Part shown: in pieces, positions 19,312-29,226 of the stretch
Layout of the letters: each line of letters starts with the position of its first letter
Numbering within the stretch: the stretch's first letter is position 1
NCBI RefSeq assembly: GCF_000745005.1
Contig: NZ_JQNB01000001.1
Coordinates: 1,459,001-1,523,000, forward strand
Direction of reading: 5' to 3'
DNA length: 64,000 bases
Origin: Luteibacter sp. 9135
GTDB lineage: Bacteria; Pseudomonadota; Gammaproteobacteria; Xanthomonadales; Rhodanobacteraceae
Notes under the pieces: generated by a model
The model's input: only the letters and a program-made list of their open reading frames with translations
Database searches by the model: none
What the model was told of the DNA's origin: nothing
Position numbers and translations under genes: made by a program

Positions 19312-20181
19312 TCAACCGGCCAGGGAGGTTCCGGCATGGAGTTCGCCCAGGTCCGCGCGGCAATCGGCCAATGGGGCGAAGCCGAGCACGGCCTCTGCCG
19401 AGGGCAGCACGGTCTCCCGGCTGGCCCGCCCCAGGGGCGTGCATTGCTCGGTCCAGTGGATAAGCTCCATGGCGCCGCCCATGTCCTCGACCAGCGCCGT
19501 GCAGTGCTCCACCCAATCGCCGTCGTTCATGTAGAGCACGCCCTCCACGCTGCGGATGTGCCCGAAGTGGATATGCCCGCAGATATGGCCGTCGAAACCG
19601 CGCTCGCGCGCATCGCTGGCGACGCGCTGCTCGTAATCGCGGATGTAGGCCAAGGCGGCCCCGACGTGCGATTTCAGGATGATCGACAGCGGCAGGTACG
19701 GCAGCTCGAGCCGCTTGCGCACCGCGTGCACCCGGCGGTTGGCCCAGCAGATGAAGCGATGCAGCGTGTCGCCCAGCCAGGTGATCCACGCGCGACCGAT
19801 ATGCTCGGGATCGTATTCGTCACCGTGGCTGACCCGGTAGCGACGACCGTCGGCACCCTCGTGCACGGCATCCAGCTCGACGCGGATACCGGCGATGGTG
19901 GATCCGGCCAGGCCGCGCATCTGGTAGTCATGGTTGCCGGGCAGGTAGATGACCTCCACACCGCGCGCAGCCATGCCCACCAACTCGGCGATCACCGCGC
20001 TGTGCTCGGGGTGCCACCACTGGCGACGGGCCAGCGCTTCCAGGTCGACGATGTCGCCGACGAGGTAGAGCTGCCGGCAGTCGAGGCTTTTCAGGAAATC
20101 CAGCAGATAGCCGGCTTTGCAGTCGGGCGTGCCCAGATGCACGTCGGAGATGAAGGCGGCGCGGCAGATGAGTCTGGCCAT
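19312..20181 (-). CDS. Calcineurin-like phosphoesterase, LpxH-related (COG2908)
   Basis: This 289-residue metallophosphoesterase is related to UDP-2,3-diacylglucosamine hydrolases of lipid A synthesis. Metal-binding motifs are in the correct order: SDVHLG (12-17), GDIVD (42-46), GNHD (82-85), SHGDEYD and GHIHFGH. Length and the motif spacing fit the COG2908 branch often named LpxH-like rather than classical LpxH of about 240 residues. A second enzyme may therefore perform the lipid A step in this organism, and the substrate here is uncertain. It is the last gene of a minus-strand run behind the SGNH hydrolase. Confidence 0.85.
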   Translation of the reverse strand: MARLICRAAFISDVHLGTPDCKAGYLLDFLKSLDCRQLYLVGDIVDLEALARRQWWHPEHSAVIAELVGMAARGVEVIYLPGNHDYQMRGLAGSTIAGIRVELDAVHEGADGRRYRVSHGDEYDPEHIGRAWITWLGDTLHRFICWANRRVHAVRKRLELPYLPLSIILKSHVGAALAYIRDYEQRVASDARERGFDGHICGHIHFGHIRSVEGVLYMNDGDWVEHCTALVEDMGGAMELIHWTEQCTPLGRASRETVLPSAEAVLGFAPLADCRADLGELHAGTSLAG

Positions 20182-20293
20182 GAGAACGGTTTCCGGGAGG
20201 GTCCCGGTTGCCCAGTCTCGGCCTGCGGCGTAACCGCCGCATGGCGATGGTGTTGCAAAGCTGTTGCGCGTGGATCGCCGGCTGCGGTTGCCG

Positions 20294-20917
20294 TCAATCC
20301 GTCGCGGTCATCCGTTCGCGAAGGGCGGCGACGGCGACGGGCAGGATGCATGCCACCCACCGGGCGTAGTGGGTCGCCGAGGGATGCAGGCCGTCGTCGA
20401 CCAGCATGCCGGGCTGTTCGCCGGCCTGCCGCGATACGGGCGTGATATCCACCCACCGTGCATGGACGCGTACAGCCTCGTCACGCGCGACGGCATTGAA
20501 CGCGTCGATCTCGTGCCCGATGGCCGCACGGTCGCGGCCCTCGGCAAAGCGCGTGACACCCCAGTCGGGAATCGACACCACTACCACCCGCTGGGGATCG
20601 CCGGCCAGCGCAATGGCGCGTTCGAGCAGGTGGACGAAGGGCTGGCGGTAGGCATCCACGCCGCGACCGCGGTACTGGTCGTTCACGCCGATCAGCAGCG
20701 TGACCATGTCGTAGGCATCGCGCAGGACGGTCGTGTCCATGGCGGCGGACAACTCGTCGGTCGTCCAGCCAGTGGTAGCGATGACCTGCGGCGTGCCCAC
20801 GGCGATGCCGAGTTCGCGCAGGCACGCGGCCAGTTGCATCGGCCAGCGCCCGGTGTCCGCCACGCCCTCGCCGATGGTGTACGAATCACCCAGTGCGAGA
20901 AAGCTTGCCTCGCCCAT
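20294..20917 (-). CDS. SGNH/GDSL hydrolase
   Basis: This 207-residue esterase-like protein has all SGNH blocks: ALGDSYTIGEG with nucleophile Ser12, the TTGWTTDEL glycine block, LLIGVNDQYRG with the asparagine, and DGLHPSATHY with the Asp-His pair. There is no signal peptide, so it should act in the cytosol. It starts three bases after the aminotransferase stop and is almost certainly co-transcribed with it. The substrate is unknown; small acyl esters are usual for the family. Confidence 0.87.
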   Translation of the reverse strand: MGEASFLALGDSYTIGEGVADTGRWPMQLAACLRELGIAVGTPQVIATTGWTTDELSAAMDTTVLRDAYDMVTLLIGVNDQYRGRGVDAYRQPFVHLLERAIALAGDPQRVVVVSIPDWGVTRFAEGRDRAAIGHEIDAFNAVARDEAVRVHARWVDITPVSRQAGEQPGMLVDDGLHPSATHYARWVACILPVAVAALRERMTATD

Positions 20918-20920
20918 GGT

Positions 20921-22171
20921 TCAGGCGACGGCGCTGGAGGTGGCCGCGGGCACTGACTCACGGGCCATGCGCTGCAGCACCCGATCGATCCGCACGAACA
21001 CTTCCTGCAACTGCGCCGGCTCGGGCAACAGGGTGAGACGGAGATGCCGGCTGGCGGACAGGTTGAAACTGGTGCCCGGCACGACCAGTACGCTTTCCTC
21101 TTCGAGCAGCCGCAGTGCGAACGCGGTGTCGTCGAAGTGCGCGATGGCATCGGCACGGATATGCGGGAACGCGTAGATGGCGCCGCCCGGAGCCACCACA
21201 TCGAGGAACGGGCTGGCCGCCACACCGTCGAGCACCACCTGCCGCGCCTGGTGCAGGCGGCCGCCCGGCGCGGTGAGGACGCCGATGGTGGGTTTGTCCA
21301 GCAGCGCGGGGCGCACGGCCCACTGCGCGGTGACATTGGCGCACAGGCGCAGCGCTGCCAGCAGTTGCAGGGCGTCGCGGTACTCGGTGCTGCGCTGCGG
21401 GTCGCCCGAGAGGCTCATCCAGCCCACGCGGTAGCCGCAGGCGCGATGGACCTTGGACAAGCCCCCGAAGCTGACGCAGGGGTGATCGCCCGCGATGGCG
21501 GCCAGCGGCTGGAAAGGCGTGCCGTCGTAGAGGATCTCGTCGTAGATCTCGTCGCACAGCAGCAGCAGGCCATGGCGGCGCGCCACCTCGACGATGCGCT
21601 CGAGCAGGGCCTTGGGATAGACCGCGCCGGTGGGGTTGTTCGGGTTGATCAGGACAAGGGCGCGCGTGCGCGGGCCGATCAGTGCCTCGATTTCTTCCGG
21701 GTCGGGCAGGTGGGCGTTCTCGGCCAGGCAGCGGTAATAGCGCGGGCTGCCGTCGTTGAGGATGGTGGCCGCGCTCCACAGCGGGTAATCCGGGCTGGGC
21801 AGGAGTACTTCGTCGCCCGGCTGTAGCAGGGCGCGTAGGGAAATATCGATCAGTTCGCTGACCCCGTTGCCGATGAAGACGCGCTCCATGTCGACGCCGG
21901 TGGCTCCACGGGCGCGCTGCTGCGCCACGATGGCCTCGCGTGCTTCCTCCAGGCCCTGTTCGTGGCCATAGGCCTCGCTGTCGCCCAGGTGGTTGCGGAT
22001 GGCTTCGCTGAGGTGCGGCGGCGTGGCGAAGCCATAGCGACCGGGATTGCCGATATTGAGCTTGATGATCGGCTGGCCGGCCGCTTCCATGTCGCGAGCG
22101 CGCCGCGTGAGGGCGCCGCGGATTTCGTAGCGCACTTCCGCCAGGTGCGCGCTGGGCTTGATCGAGGACAC
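20921..22171 (-). CDS. alaA: Pyridoxal-phosphate aminotransferase, AlaA-like
   Basis: This 416-residue fold-type I aminotransferase resembles AlaA (YfbQ), which makes alanine from pyruvate and glutamate. LNIGNPGRYGFATPPHL at the N-terminus, INPNNPTGAVYPK and CDEIYDEILYD are family signatures. The pyridoxal phosphate lysine lies in FGGLSKVHRACGYRVGW near residue 245. The start is a GTG at 22171 with GGAAG upstream. It is followed closely by the SGNH gene and is divergent from rsgA. The amino-donor preference cannot be read from sequence alone. Confidence 0.88.
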   Translation of the reverse strand: MSSIKPSAHLAEVRYEIRGALTRRARDMEAAGQPIIKLNIGNPGRYGFATPPHLSEAIRNHLGDSEAYGHEQGLEEAREAIVAQQRARGATGVDMERVFIGNGVSELIDISLRALLQPGDEVLLPSPDYPLWSAATILNDGSPRYYRCLAENAHLPDPEEIEALIGPRTRALVLINPNNPTGAVYPKALLERIVEVARRHGLLLLCDEIYDEILYDGTPFQPLAAIAGDHPCVSFGGLSKVHRACGYRVGWMSLSGDPQRSTEYRDALQLLAALRLCANVTAQWAVRPALLDKPTIGVLTAPGGRLHQARQVVLDGVAASPFLDVVAPGGAIYAFPHIRADAIAHFDDTAFALRLLEEESVLVVPGTSFNLSASRHLRLTLLPEPAQLQEVFVRIDRVLQRMARESVPAATSSAVA

Positions 22172-22288
22172 TGCTGACGACTTCCGGTGCGTGCGGCGGG
22201 CCGTTTCCCGCCGTCGTCACCCGATACTAACAGCGTCGGCACGACGCCGCGAGACGGACTTCGGGCCATAAGCGGGCATAATCGCGGC

Positions 22289-23344
22289 ATGACCGACACC
22301 CCGGACCTGACCTCCCTGCGCCGCATCGGCTGGCGCGAGGCCACGCTACCCGCCGACCGGCGCCGCCTCGCCCGCGTGGTGGCGCAGCATCGTGCCGGCT
22401 ACGAGATGCACGACGGCTCGTCCGCGTTCAACGCGCAGCCGGCGGGGCATTTCCTGAAACGCGGCCTGGATCCGTCATTGCGACCGGCCGTCGGCGACTT
22501 CGTCTTCCTCGACCGCGCCACGCACCCGGTGATCGAGGAGGTGCTGCCTCGCCGCTCCGTGCTCACGCGGGCCGCCGCCGGCGAGCGCTACGAACGGCAG
22601 ATCATCGCCACCAACATCGACTACGTGCTGGTACTGACCGGCCTGGACGGCGACTTCAACCCGTCGCGCATCGAGCGCTACCTCACGCTGGTGGAAGGCT
22701 CCGGCGCCCGGCCAGTGGTGCTGCTCAGCAAGGCGGACACGGGCGTGGACGTCGACGCGGCGGTGTCGGCGCTCGTCGCCCGCCTGCCGGACGACGCCTC
22801 CGTGCACGCGATCAACGCCAAAGACCCGGCCACGGTTCCCCTGCTGGCGTCCTACCTGGGGCCGGGCTCCAGTGCCGTGCTGGTCGGCTCGTCCGGCGCG
22901 GGCAAGTCCACCCTCACCAACACGTTGCTCGGCGAGCAGCGCATGGCCACCAATGCGGTGCGCTCGCACGACAGTCGCGGTCGTCACACCACCACGCATC
23001 GCGCCCTGCTCAGCCTGCCCAGCGGCGGCTGCCTGATCGACACGCCGGGCATGCGCGAACTGAAGCTGACCGGCGAGGAAAACCTCGACCTGTTCGCCGA
23101 TATCGAAACGCTTGCCGCGCAGTGTCGTTTCGCCGACTGCGGCCACGGCAACGAACCCGGTTGCGCGATCCAGGCGGCGCTCGCGTCCGGTGAGCTTTCG
23201 CCGCAGCGCTGGCGCAATTTCCTCAAGCTCCACGACGAGCGCGAGGAACAGGCGGCGACGCTCGAGGCACGGCTGAAGCGCAAGGCCGCGCCCAAGCCCG
23301 CCGGCAAGCCTAAACGCGGCGAGTGGCGACGCGGCGACAACTAA
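22289..23344 (+). CDS. rsgA: Ribosome small-subunit-dependent GTPase A
   Basis: This 351-residue circularly permuted GTPase helps late maturation of the 30S subunit. An N-terminal OB-fold domain (about 25-105) is followed by the GTPase domain, with motifs in permuted order: NIDYVLVLT, LSKAD (G4), GSSGAGKST (G1) and DTPGMREL (G3). The C-terminal zinc site is CRFADCGHGNEPGC. The ATG at 22289 is preceded by a CATAAT -10-like box only a few bases upstream; the open frame to 22187 is non-coding in character. A basic tail ends the protein. Confidence 0.95.
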   Translation: MTDTPDLTSLRRIGWREATLPADRRRLARVVAQHRAGYEMHDGSSAFNAQPAGHFLKRGLDPSLRPAVGDFVFLDRATHPVIEEVLPRRSVLTRAAAGERYERQIIATNIDYVLVLTGLDGDFNPSRIERYLTLVEGSGARPVVLLSKADTGVDVDAAVSALVARLPDDASVHAINAKDPATVPLLASYLGPGSSAVLVGSSGAGKSTLTNTLLGEQRMATNAVRSHDSRGRHTTTHRALLSLPSGGCLIDTPGMRELKLTGEENLDLFADIETLAAQCRFADCGHGNEPGCAIQAALASGELSPQRWRNFLKLHDEREEQAATLEARLKRKAAPKPAGKPKRGEWRRGDN

Positions 23345-23433
23345 GGCTGACTTTCGCAGCGCGTCCAACCGACATACAGCGCTCCACCCACTGAATAAGT
23401 TCACTTCCTCTCATCGCGAGCAAGGAAGTGTCC

Positions 23434-25881
23434 ATGATCGTCTCCCACGGCCGGCGCCATGCGCTGGCGGCCGCGCTGTTCACCGCTTTGACCACACCCG
23501 CAGCGGCGGCGGATTTTCCGTACGGCATCCTTGTCCAGAGCGGTTCGGCCCTGTCTCTCGCCTCGGGCGACATCGTGTCGGTCAGCGGGACGGCCACCGG
23601 GCGTGCCATCACGGTCGCCTCGCGAGCCTCGTTCGACGCCACGGGTGCCGCCGTCAGCAACCGCACCAGCGGCAACCCGGCCGGCTATGCCTACGGCTTG
23701 CTCGTCTTCGACGGCAGCGACTCGGACATGCAGGGCGGCGCGATCACCATGCTCGGCGATCGCGCGGTGGCCGTGCAGGTCCAGGGCGCCTCGCGTGCCG
23801 TGTTCCGCGATATCGATATCGCCACCGCCGGCAACGGCAGCCTCGGCATCGCGGCCGTCGGCGGTGCCGACATCGATGGGCAGGGCACACGCATCGAGGT
23901 GACGGGGACGGACAGCACCGCCGTACTGGTGCGTGGCGGCGCTCACGTCGGCATCAGCGACGGCGACGTGCTCACGCGGCAGGCCCATGTCGGTGCCGTG
24001 GTAGTGGATGGCATGGGATCGACCTTCACCGCCCGGCGTAGCCGCATCGCGGCGCAGGGCGAACAGGCATGGGCGATCACCGGGACGGGAGGCGAGGTCC
24101 GGCTCCATGCCACCCGGCTGGAGGGCGCCGGCGGGGTTTTCGGCAGCCGGGGCCCGGGTGCCGACCCACTGCGCGTGCACCTGATGGAGGGTTCCCGCGC
24201 CGTGGGGCATGTCGAGAGTGGCCGTGCCGCGCTGTTGCTGCGGATGGAGGACAGCGAACTGGTCGGTGACATGCACCGCCGCGGCACGGGTGAGCTGGAT
24301 GCCGGGCTTACGCGGTCGCGCTGGATGGGCCGCGCCACGGGTGTGGATCGCCTGCGCCTGGACGCCAGCGACTGGTCCGTCACCGGGGAGGCCGATGTCG
24401 GGCAACTGACACTGGCGGGGGCGTCCACCGTGGCCTTCGCCCAAGCGGGCACCGGCTTCGCCAGCCTGCGTGTCGGTCGCCTCGACAGCACCGGCGGCGA
24501 GGCGACGGTGCGCCTGCGTACACGGCTGGATGCCGGTGGCGCGATGGCACGCCAGGCCACCGATCGCCTTCTCGTGCAGGGCGATGCCCTCGGCACCACG
24601 CGACTGGACATCGTCCCTGCCGGTGGCCGTGGCGCCGCGACCGCGCCGGGTGCGGGTGGCGGCATCAGCGTCGCGCAGGTGGGCGGTGCGGCCAGCGAGG
24701 CATCGTTCCGTCTGGCCGGCGATTACGTCGTCGTCGGGCCCTGGCGCTATGGCCTGCACGCGTACGCTCCTGGCGAGGCGGATGCCTCGCAACGGCGTGT
24801 CGCTGGCAACGGCAGCGATTACTGGGATTTTCGCCTGCAGAGTACGCGGATCGACCGGCATGGCCGCGCCTTCGGCCTCTTCGGGCGGTCGTTGCCGGTC
24901 GACGCGGCGGACGATGCATCGCACCTGCCAGTCTCGCGCGCCGCCCTTGCGCCGCAGGTGCCTGCCTACCTGGCGCTGGCGGGAGCCTTGTTCGGCCATG
25001 CGCGTGCATCCCTCGACGCCGCGCACCCGGACGATCTCGCCGCCGCGCACGATGCCGCGCTGCGCGTACGCGGCTTCGGTGGTCATACGCGCTACCGGAG
25101 TACGTTGCCCTTCGACCGCTTCGGCGTCGACAGCCAGCGCAGCGACACGGGTGTGCAGGTGGCGGGCGACCTCGTCGCCATCGAATCCGATGCATCGCAC
25201 ACGCGTGCCGGTATCGTCGCCAGTGTCGGGCGTGCACGCATCGCGCCGCGCGCGGTCGACGGCGTCGGCTCGGCGCGTTCGGAGAGCCGCGCTCTGGCCC
25301 TCACCTATGCGCTGCGCGCTGACGCAGGCTGGCGCGTGGATGCGGCCTACGCGGTCAGTCACCATCGCGTGGCGGTACGTAGCCACCCGCGGGGCGAGGC
25401 CCTCGCCCGGCTGCGTGCGAACGGCAACGATGCATCGCTGGCCGGCACGTTGCGATGGTCGCCCACGTCGTATCTGGCCGTGGACCCAGGGGCGTCGTTG
25501 CTGTGGCAGCGCCAGCGCTTCACCTCCGCGCAGGACCGCGACGGCATCGTCGTCCGCCTGGGTGCGCCGGAACGCCTGACGCTTCGTGCCGGCATGCGCG
25601 CCGCGCTGGCCTTCGTACCGCACGGCTACTGGCTGTCGGCCTGGTCCGCCCACGTGTATGCGGGCTATGCGACCACGCGCGACACCGGTACACAGGCCGT
25701 TCTCTCCGGCATCCGCTTCGCCACGGGCGGGGGTGGCCGCCAGGTCGACCTTGCCGCCGGCATGTCGGCGGAACTACGCGGCGACATCACCCTCTCCGTG
25801 GATATCGATCGACGCGTCGCGGTCGGCGGTGCCGGAGAGTCCGGCCTGGCACTTCGCGTGGGACTGGCCATGACGTTCTGA
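23434..25881 (+). CDS. Autotransporter (type Va secretion) with pertactin-like passenger
   Basis: This 815-residue protein exports itself to the cell surface. A signal peptide (about 1-27, ending AAAADF) is followed by a Gly/Ala-rich passenger (about 30-520) with many short repeats of the kind that form a beta-helix, such as GSDSDMQGGAITMLGD. The last 270 residues form a beta-barrel domain with alternating aromatic and small residues and end LRVGLAMTF, with the C-terminal Phe needed for outer-membrane insertion. AAGGAA precedes the ATG. No protease or lipase motif is seen in the passenger, so an adhesin role is likely. The gene converges on a chaperone-usher pilus operon with only 18 bases between. 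Confidence 0.87.
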   Translation: MIVSHGRRHALAAALFTALTTPAAAADFPYGILVQSGSALSLASGDIVSVSGTATGRAITVASRASFDATGAAVSNRTSGNPAGYAYGLLVFDGSDSDMQGGAITMLGDRAVAVQVQGASRAVFRDIDIATAGNGSLGIAAVGGADIDGQGTRIEVTGTDSTAVLVRGGAHVGISDGDVLTRQAHVGAVVVDGMGSTFTARRSRIAAQGEQAWAITGTGGEVRLHATRLEGAGGVFGSRGPGADPLRVHLMEGSRAVGHVESGRAALLLRMEDSELVGDMHRRGTGELDAGLTRSRWMGRATGVDRLRLDASDWSVTGEADVGQLTLAGASTVAFAQAGTGFASLRVGRLDSTGGEATVRLRTRLDAGGAMARQATDRLLVQGDALGTTRLDIVPAGGRGAATAPGAGGGISVAQVGGAASEASFRLAGDYVVVGPWRYGLHAYAPGEADASQRRVAGNGSDYWDFRLQSTRIDRHGRAFGLFGRSLPVDAADDASHLPVSRAALAPQVPAYLALAGALFGHARASLDAAHPDDLAAAHDAALRVRGFGGHTRYRSTLPFDRFGVDSQRSDTGVQVAGDLVAIESDASHTRAGIVASVGRARIAPRAVDGVGSARSESRALALTYALRADAGWRVDAAYAVSHHRVAVRSHPRGEALARLRANGNDASLAGTLRWSPTSYLAVDPGASLLWQRQRFTSAQDRDGIVVRLGAPERLTLRAGMRAALAFVPHGYWLSAWSAHVYAGYATTRDTGTQAVLSGIRFATGGGGRQVDLAAGMSAELRGDITLSVDIDRRVAVGGAGESGLALRVGLAMTF

Positions 25882-25899
25882 ATACGTGCCGGTCCGCCG

Positions 25900-26916
25900 T
25901 CAATAGGTGATGGTGACCGTGACGATATCGCTGTAGGTACCTGCCCGCGCCGCCGTCTGTACGGGCAGGCGGCCATACACGGTCAGTGTCTGTTCGGCAC
26001 CGGTGCCGGTGCCCGTGGCGGTATCGGTGTTGAGGGATGCGCCCCAGCGCAGCGTGCGTGCGGTGTCCCGGTAGAGTTCGTAGGTGACGAAGCGGGTGCC
26101 GTCGGTCATGCGTCGCGTCGTGCCCGATGCGTTGCTGCCGTTGTCCAGGCCCACCTGGTAGGCGGCGCGGTTGGTGCAGGTGGCGCGCAGCAGCGAAGTC
26201 TGGTCGGTGACGGTGCGCAACAGCCCGGGCACACTGCCGAAGTTGAGGTCGGTGGCGGTGCCGAACGTGCAGCGGGCGGCGACGTTCGCCGTGGTGGTCA
26301 TGGACGGCGCGGCCACCGTCTGCGCGGCGACGGTGCCGCCAGCGCTGCACGAGGCGGGGTAGGTGCCGATGGTCAGCAAGGCTTCGTTGTAGCTCCAGGT
26401 CAAGGAGTTGCCTGTGAGCGAGCCGAGCAGGTTGCCGCTGTAGCTACCGGGCGACAACGTGCTTTGCAGCGCCGGTACCTGCCCGTAGATCGTGAGGCTG
26501 CCGGTGAGCGTCGCGCCGTTGGACAGGATGCCGATCTGCCGCGTGAAAGCCTGCGGCGTGTAGGTCGCATGGTTTACCCGCCCCCATATCGATGTGAGGC
26601 TCGCGTCCTTGAATACCTGGTATTGCATGCGATCGTTGTTGGCGTTGACGATCGTACGGGGCGAAAAATTCGCCAGGTCGTCCGTTCCCAGGCTGACACA
26701 CGCGGATATGTAGCTGCCGTACAACGATCCGAGCACGCCGGAATAGGTGCAACTGTAGTTGAGCGTCGCCGTGGTGGTCACGGACGTGCCGGTCGGGTCC
26801 ACGGGGCCGAACGCGAGGTTGCTGATGCTGGTAATGCTGCACGTCGTCGTCGTGTCGGCGCGCGGCGACGCAAGCAGGGCAGCGAAGGCCAGCAGCATAA
26901 AGGCAAGCCACTTCAT
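25900..26916 (-). CDS. Archaic chaperone-usher pilus tip protein with two SCPU domains (CsuE-like)
   Basis: This 338-residue secreted protein has a signal peptide (MKWLAFMLLAFAALLASPRA) and two spore-coat-U-type domains: about 22-170 (CSITSISNLAFGPVD) and about 185-338 (CTFGTATDLNFGSV). Each domain ends in the beta-strand pattern typical of pilus subunits, the second in IVTVTITY. The two-domain layout matches CsuE, the tip adhesin of archaic (sigma-family) Csu pili. Its ATG overlaps the usher stop by four bases (ATGA). It is the last gene of the operon and probably forms the pilus tip that contacts hydrophobic surfaces. Confidence 0.85.
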   Translation of the reverse strand: MKWLAFMLLAFAALLASPRADTTTTCSITSISNLAFGPVDPTGTSVTTTATLNYSCTYSGVLGSLYGSYISACVSLGTDDLANFSPRTIVNANNDRMQYQVFKDASLTSIWGRVNHATYTPQAFTRQIGILSNGATLTGSLTIYGQVPALQSTLSPGSYSGNLLGSLTGNSLTWSYNEALLTIGTYPASCSAGGTVAAQTVAAPSMTTTANVAARCTFGTATDLNFGSVPGLLRTVTDQTSLLRATCTNRAAYQVGLDNGSNASGTTRRMTDGTRFVTYELYRDTARTLRWGASLNTDTATGTGTGAEQTLTVYGRLPVQTAARAGTYSDIVTVTITY

Positions 26917-29225
26917 GGCGTGGCCGCCTTGCAGGTCAGCGGACCGAGTTGCGGCAGGTCGTGTGCCTGCGCCGGATAGGTGAGCGTCGCATCGCAACGC
27001 GCACCGCCGGGAAGGGTCACGTCGAGCGGTGTGTCGCCGCCCTGCAGGTTGTCGAGGTACACCAGGCCGTCGTAGCCGACGACGGCAGGCGACGATGCAT
27101 CGCCTGTCGCCACGCTTGCCCCCACCGGCAGCGGCTGCCCTGCCTCGTCGACGAGGATCGCCGACGCCGCGCGCACCCGCTTCACGGGAAAACGCACCAC
27201 GACGCCGGCGCGATCGGAGGGCGCGACGATGGTTTCCACGCGTTGCACGCGCTGGTCGGCCGGGAGGTCGATCGGATCGATCGCCAGCCGGTTGTCCTGG
27301 TAGGCCATGAGTCGCGACACGAGCAGCAGTCCCCGGCTGTCGGTCACGCCGGTGCGCCGGTTTTCCAGGAGCACCGGAATATCCGGTGTGCCTTCCGTCG
27401 TCACCAGGGCGAAGGCGTCGTCGATCCGGCGTGCGGCGAAGGTGTGGCCGCCCATCAACACGAGCGCGCCGTTGGCGTCGGCATACGCGTAGGATGCGGC
27501 GCCGAAATTGCTGGCGCCCACGGTCAGCTGGCCACGGTTGCCCAGCCAGCCCAGCTCCGCCAGGCCGCCGCCGGTCGATCCGCTGCGGCCCTGCACATGC
27601 CAGCCAAAACCACCGTCGCCGTCGATCGGCCGGCTGGCATCCACGATGCCGAAGGTGCGGTCGCGATCGCGCTGCACCGAGGTACTCCATGTCGTGCGCT
27701 GGTCGAGCGCCATGGTCGCGCCGATGAAGAAGCTGCGGTCGGCTGCGATGTCCAGGTTCTGGTTGTAGCTGGCGTTCAACGAGATGCCGCGGCCGATGTT
27801 GCGCAGCAGGAACATGCCGGCATAGCGCGTGGCCGGCTGTCCGTCGTAGCGCAGGCGGACATAGTTCACGCCGAAACTGGATGCGTGGATGTTGAAGCCG
27901 AGAAGGGCACGGTCACTGGCACGCGGTGGCGGCGACCCGTAGCCGCTGGCGACGTCGTCGTAACGTGCGTTGCCGCGAAGCGTGTCTATCGAGGCATTCA
28001 CATGGCTGCCGTTCCACGACAGACCCGCACCGTATTGGGCGCCACCACCGCGCGATCGGGCATAGGAGCCATTCAACACCAGCGCCCCGGTCGGGTTCCA
28101 GACGAGGCCGCTGCCTGCCGTGCCGCGTCCGTCGCCCGCCTCGGTGTGCGACTCCAGCGTCAGCCGGTCGGTGATGCCGCGCCGCCAGGTCGCGCTGGCG
28201 ACCGGTTCGCTCCCATAGGCGAACGAATCGATGCCGTAGGCCTCGCGCACCGTGCCCAGTTCGACCGACCAGTCCGACAGGCCGGCACGCAACAACTGAC
28301 GCGCGGCGTAGAAAGGAAAGGTCACCGTGCTGCTCCTGCCCAGCGCGTCGGTGAGCACCACCTGCGCCTGGCCGGCCTGGTCCACGCCGGGTACGGCGGT
28401 GAGCTGGAACGGGCCGGCGGGCACCTTGCCGTTGTACTGGCGGATGCCGTCTATGTAGAGCTCCACCGAGGACGGCGCGGTGGCCTGGCCGAAGAACTGC
28501 GGCAGCGGCGTCGTCACGCGATAGGGCTGCAAGGCGAAGTCCGTGCCGTAGGCGATGCCGCCGATCCGCGTGGCACGCGACCAGGACAGGGCGCCGGTAA
28601 AGGTGTCGCCGATAGTCAGCGTCTGCGACCGGTCGGGGAACGACAACCGCCATTGCGTATCCAGGCGTACGGTATCGCCCTGCCAGCCGACGCCGGACGT
28701 CTGGTAGCGACGACTCAGCGAGGTCGTACTCAGCACGCCCAGGCCGTCCGTGAACGCACGCAGCTCGGCCAGGCCACTGACGTTGCTCGCGCCGCCACCG
28801 TGCGCGGCATACACGTCGTAGTTGAGCAACAGGCCGGTCCCGCTGGAGGCACGCGTCGCACGGCGCTCGGGCACGTTGAGCACTTGCATCGGCAGGTTCA
28901 GCTGCCCGGTGGGCACGTCGATGTTCACGCGCTGCTGGGCGACATCGTAGGTGTAGCGTACGTCGGGCATGTCCGGCAGGCAGCGTTGATCGCTGCCGGG
29001 CGGGAGCACGAAGCCCAGACCACGCAGGTCGGCGACCTGGGCGCAGAGTGCCTCGCCACGGCGGATGAAATGCACCAGCGCCTCGGTCCGCGTGCCGTTG
29101 AGCACCACTTCCAGGTAGAGGTCTTCGCCGGCGCCGCTCTCCCGCGTCGCCACGGGCGGCGGCAGGGCACCGGGCGCGGTCGCATGCCCGTCCGCGTTCG
29201 CGCTGCCAGCGGCCAGGACCAGCAT
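26913..29225 (-). CDS. Outer-membrane usher of an archaic chaperone-usher pilus (CsuD-like)
   Basis: This 770-residue protein is the outer-membrane pore that assembles and exports pilus subunits. A short signal region precedes the N-terminal domain (LYLEVVLNGTRTEALV), followed by the 24-strand beta-barrel with its plug and the C-terminal domains (RVETIVAPSDRAGVVVRFPVK). IDGIRQYNGKVPAGPF and RQLLRAGLSDWSVELG are usher signatures. The ATG at 29225 lies one base after the chaperone stop; the open frame further upstream is the chaperone gene read out of frame. Length fits archaic ushers, shorter than FimD. Confidence 0.9.
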   Translation of the reverse strand: MLVLAAGSANADGHATAPGALPPPVATRESGAGEDLYLEVVLNGTRTEALVHFIRRGEALCAQVADLRGLGFVLPPGSDQRCLPDMPDVRYTYDVAQQRVNIDVPTGQLNLPMQVLNVPERRATRASSGTGLLLNYDVYAAHGGGASNVSGLAELRAFTDGLGVLSTTSLSRRYQTSGVGWQGDTVRLDTQWRLSFPDRSQTLTIGDTFTGALSWSRATRIGGIAYGTDFALQPYRVTTPLPQFFGQATAPSSVELYIDGIRQYNGKVPAGPFQLTAVPGVDQAGQAQVVLTDALGRSSTVTFPFYAARQLLRAGLSDWSVELGTVREAYGIDSFAYGSEPVASATWRRGITDRLTLESHTEAGDGRGTAGSGLVWNPTGALVLNGSYARSRGGGAQYGAGLSWNGSHVNASIDTLRGNARYDDVASGYGSPPPRASDRALLGFNIHASSFGVNYVRLRYDGQPATRYAGMFLLRNIGRGISLNASYNQNLDIAADRSFFIGATMALDQRTTWSTSVQRDRDRTFGIVDASRPIDGDGGFGWHVQGRSGSTGGGLAELGWLGNRGQLTVGASNFGAASYAYADANGALVLMGGHTFAARRIDDAFALVTTEGTPDIPVLLENRRTGVTDSRGLLLVSRLMAYQDNRLAIDPIDLPADQRVQRVETIVAPSDRAGVVVRFPVKRVRAASAILVDEAGQPLPVGASVATGDASSPAVVGYDGLVYLDNLQGGDTPLDVTLPGGARCDATLTYPAQAHDLPQLGPLTCKAATP

Positions 29226-29226
29226 G

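Noticed and set aside
18253..20445. 730-codon plus-strand frame across the glutaredoxin and phosphoesterase genes
   Set aside because: It runs antisense through two well-supported genes and a terminator and has no recognisable domain.
23401..25653. 750-codon open frame antisense to the autotransporter
   Set aside because: Low-complexity Arg/Gly/His product with no signal, start site or family; the autotransporter has a signal peptide and barrel end.
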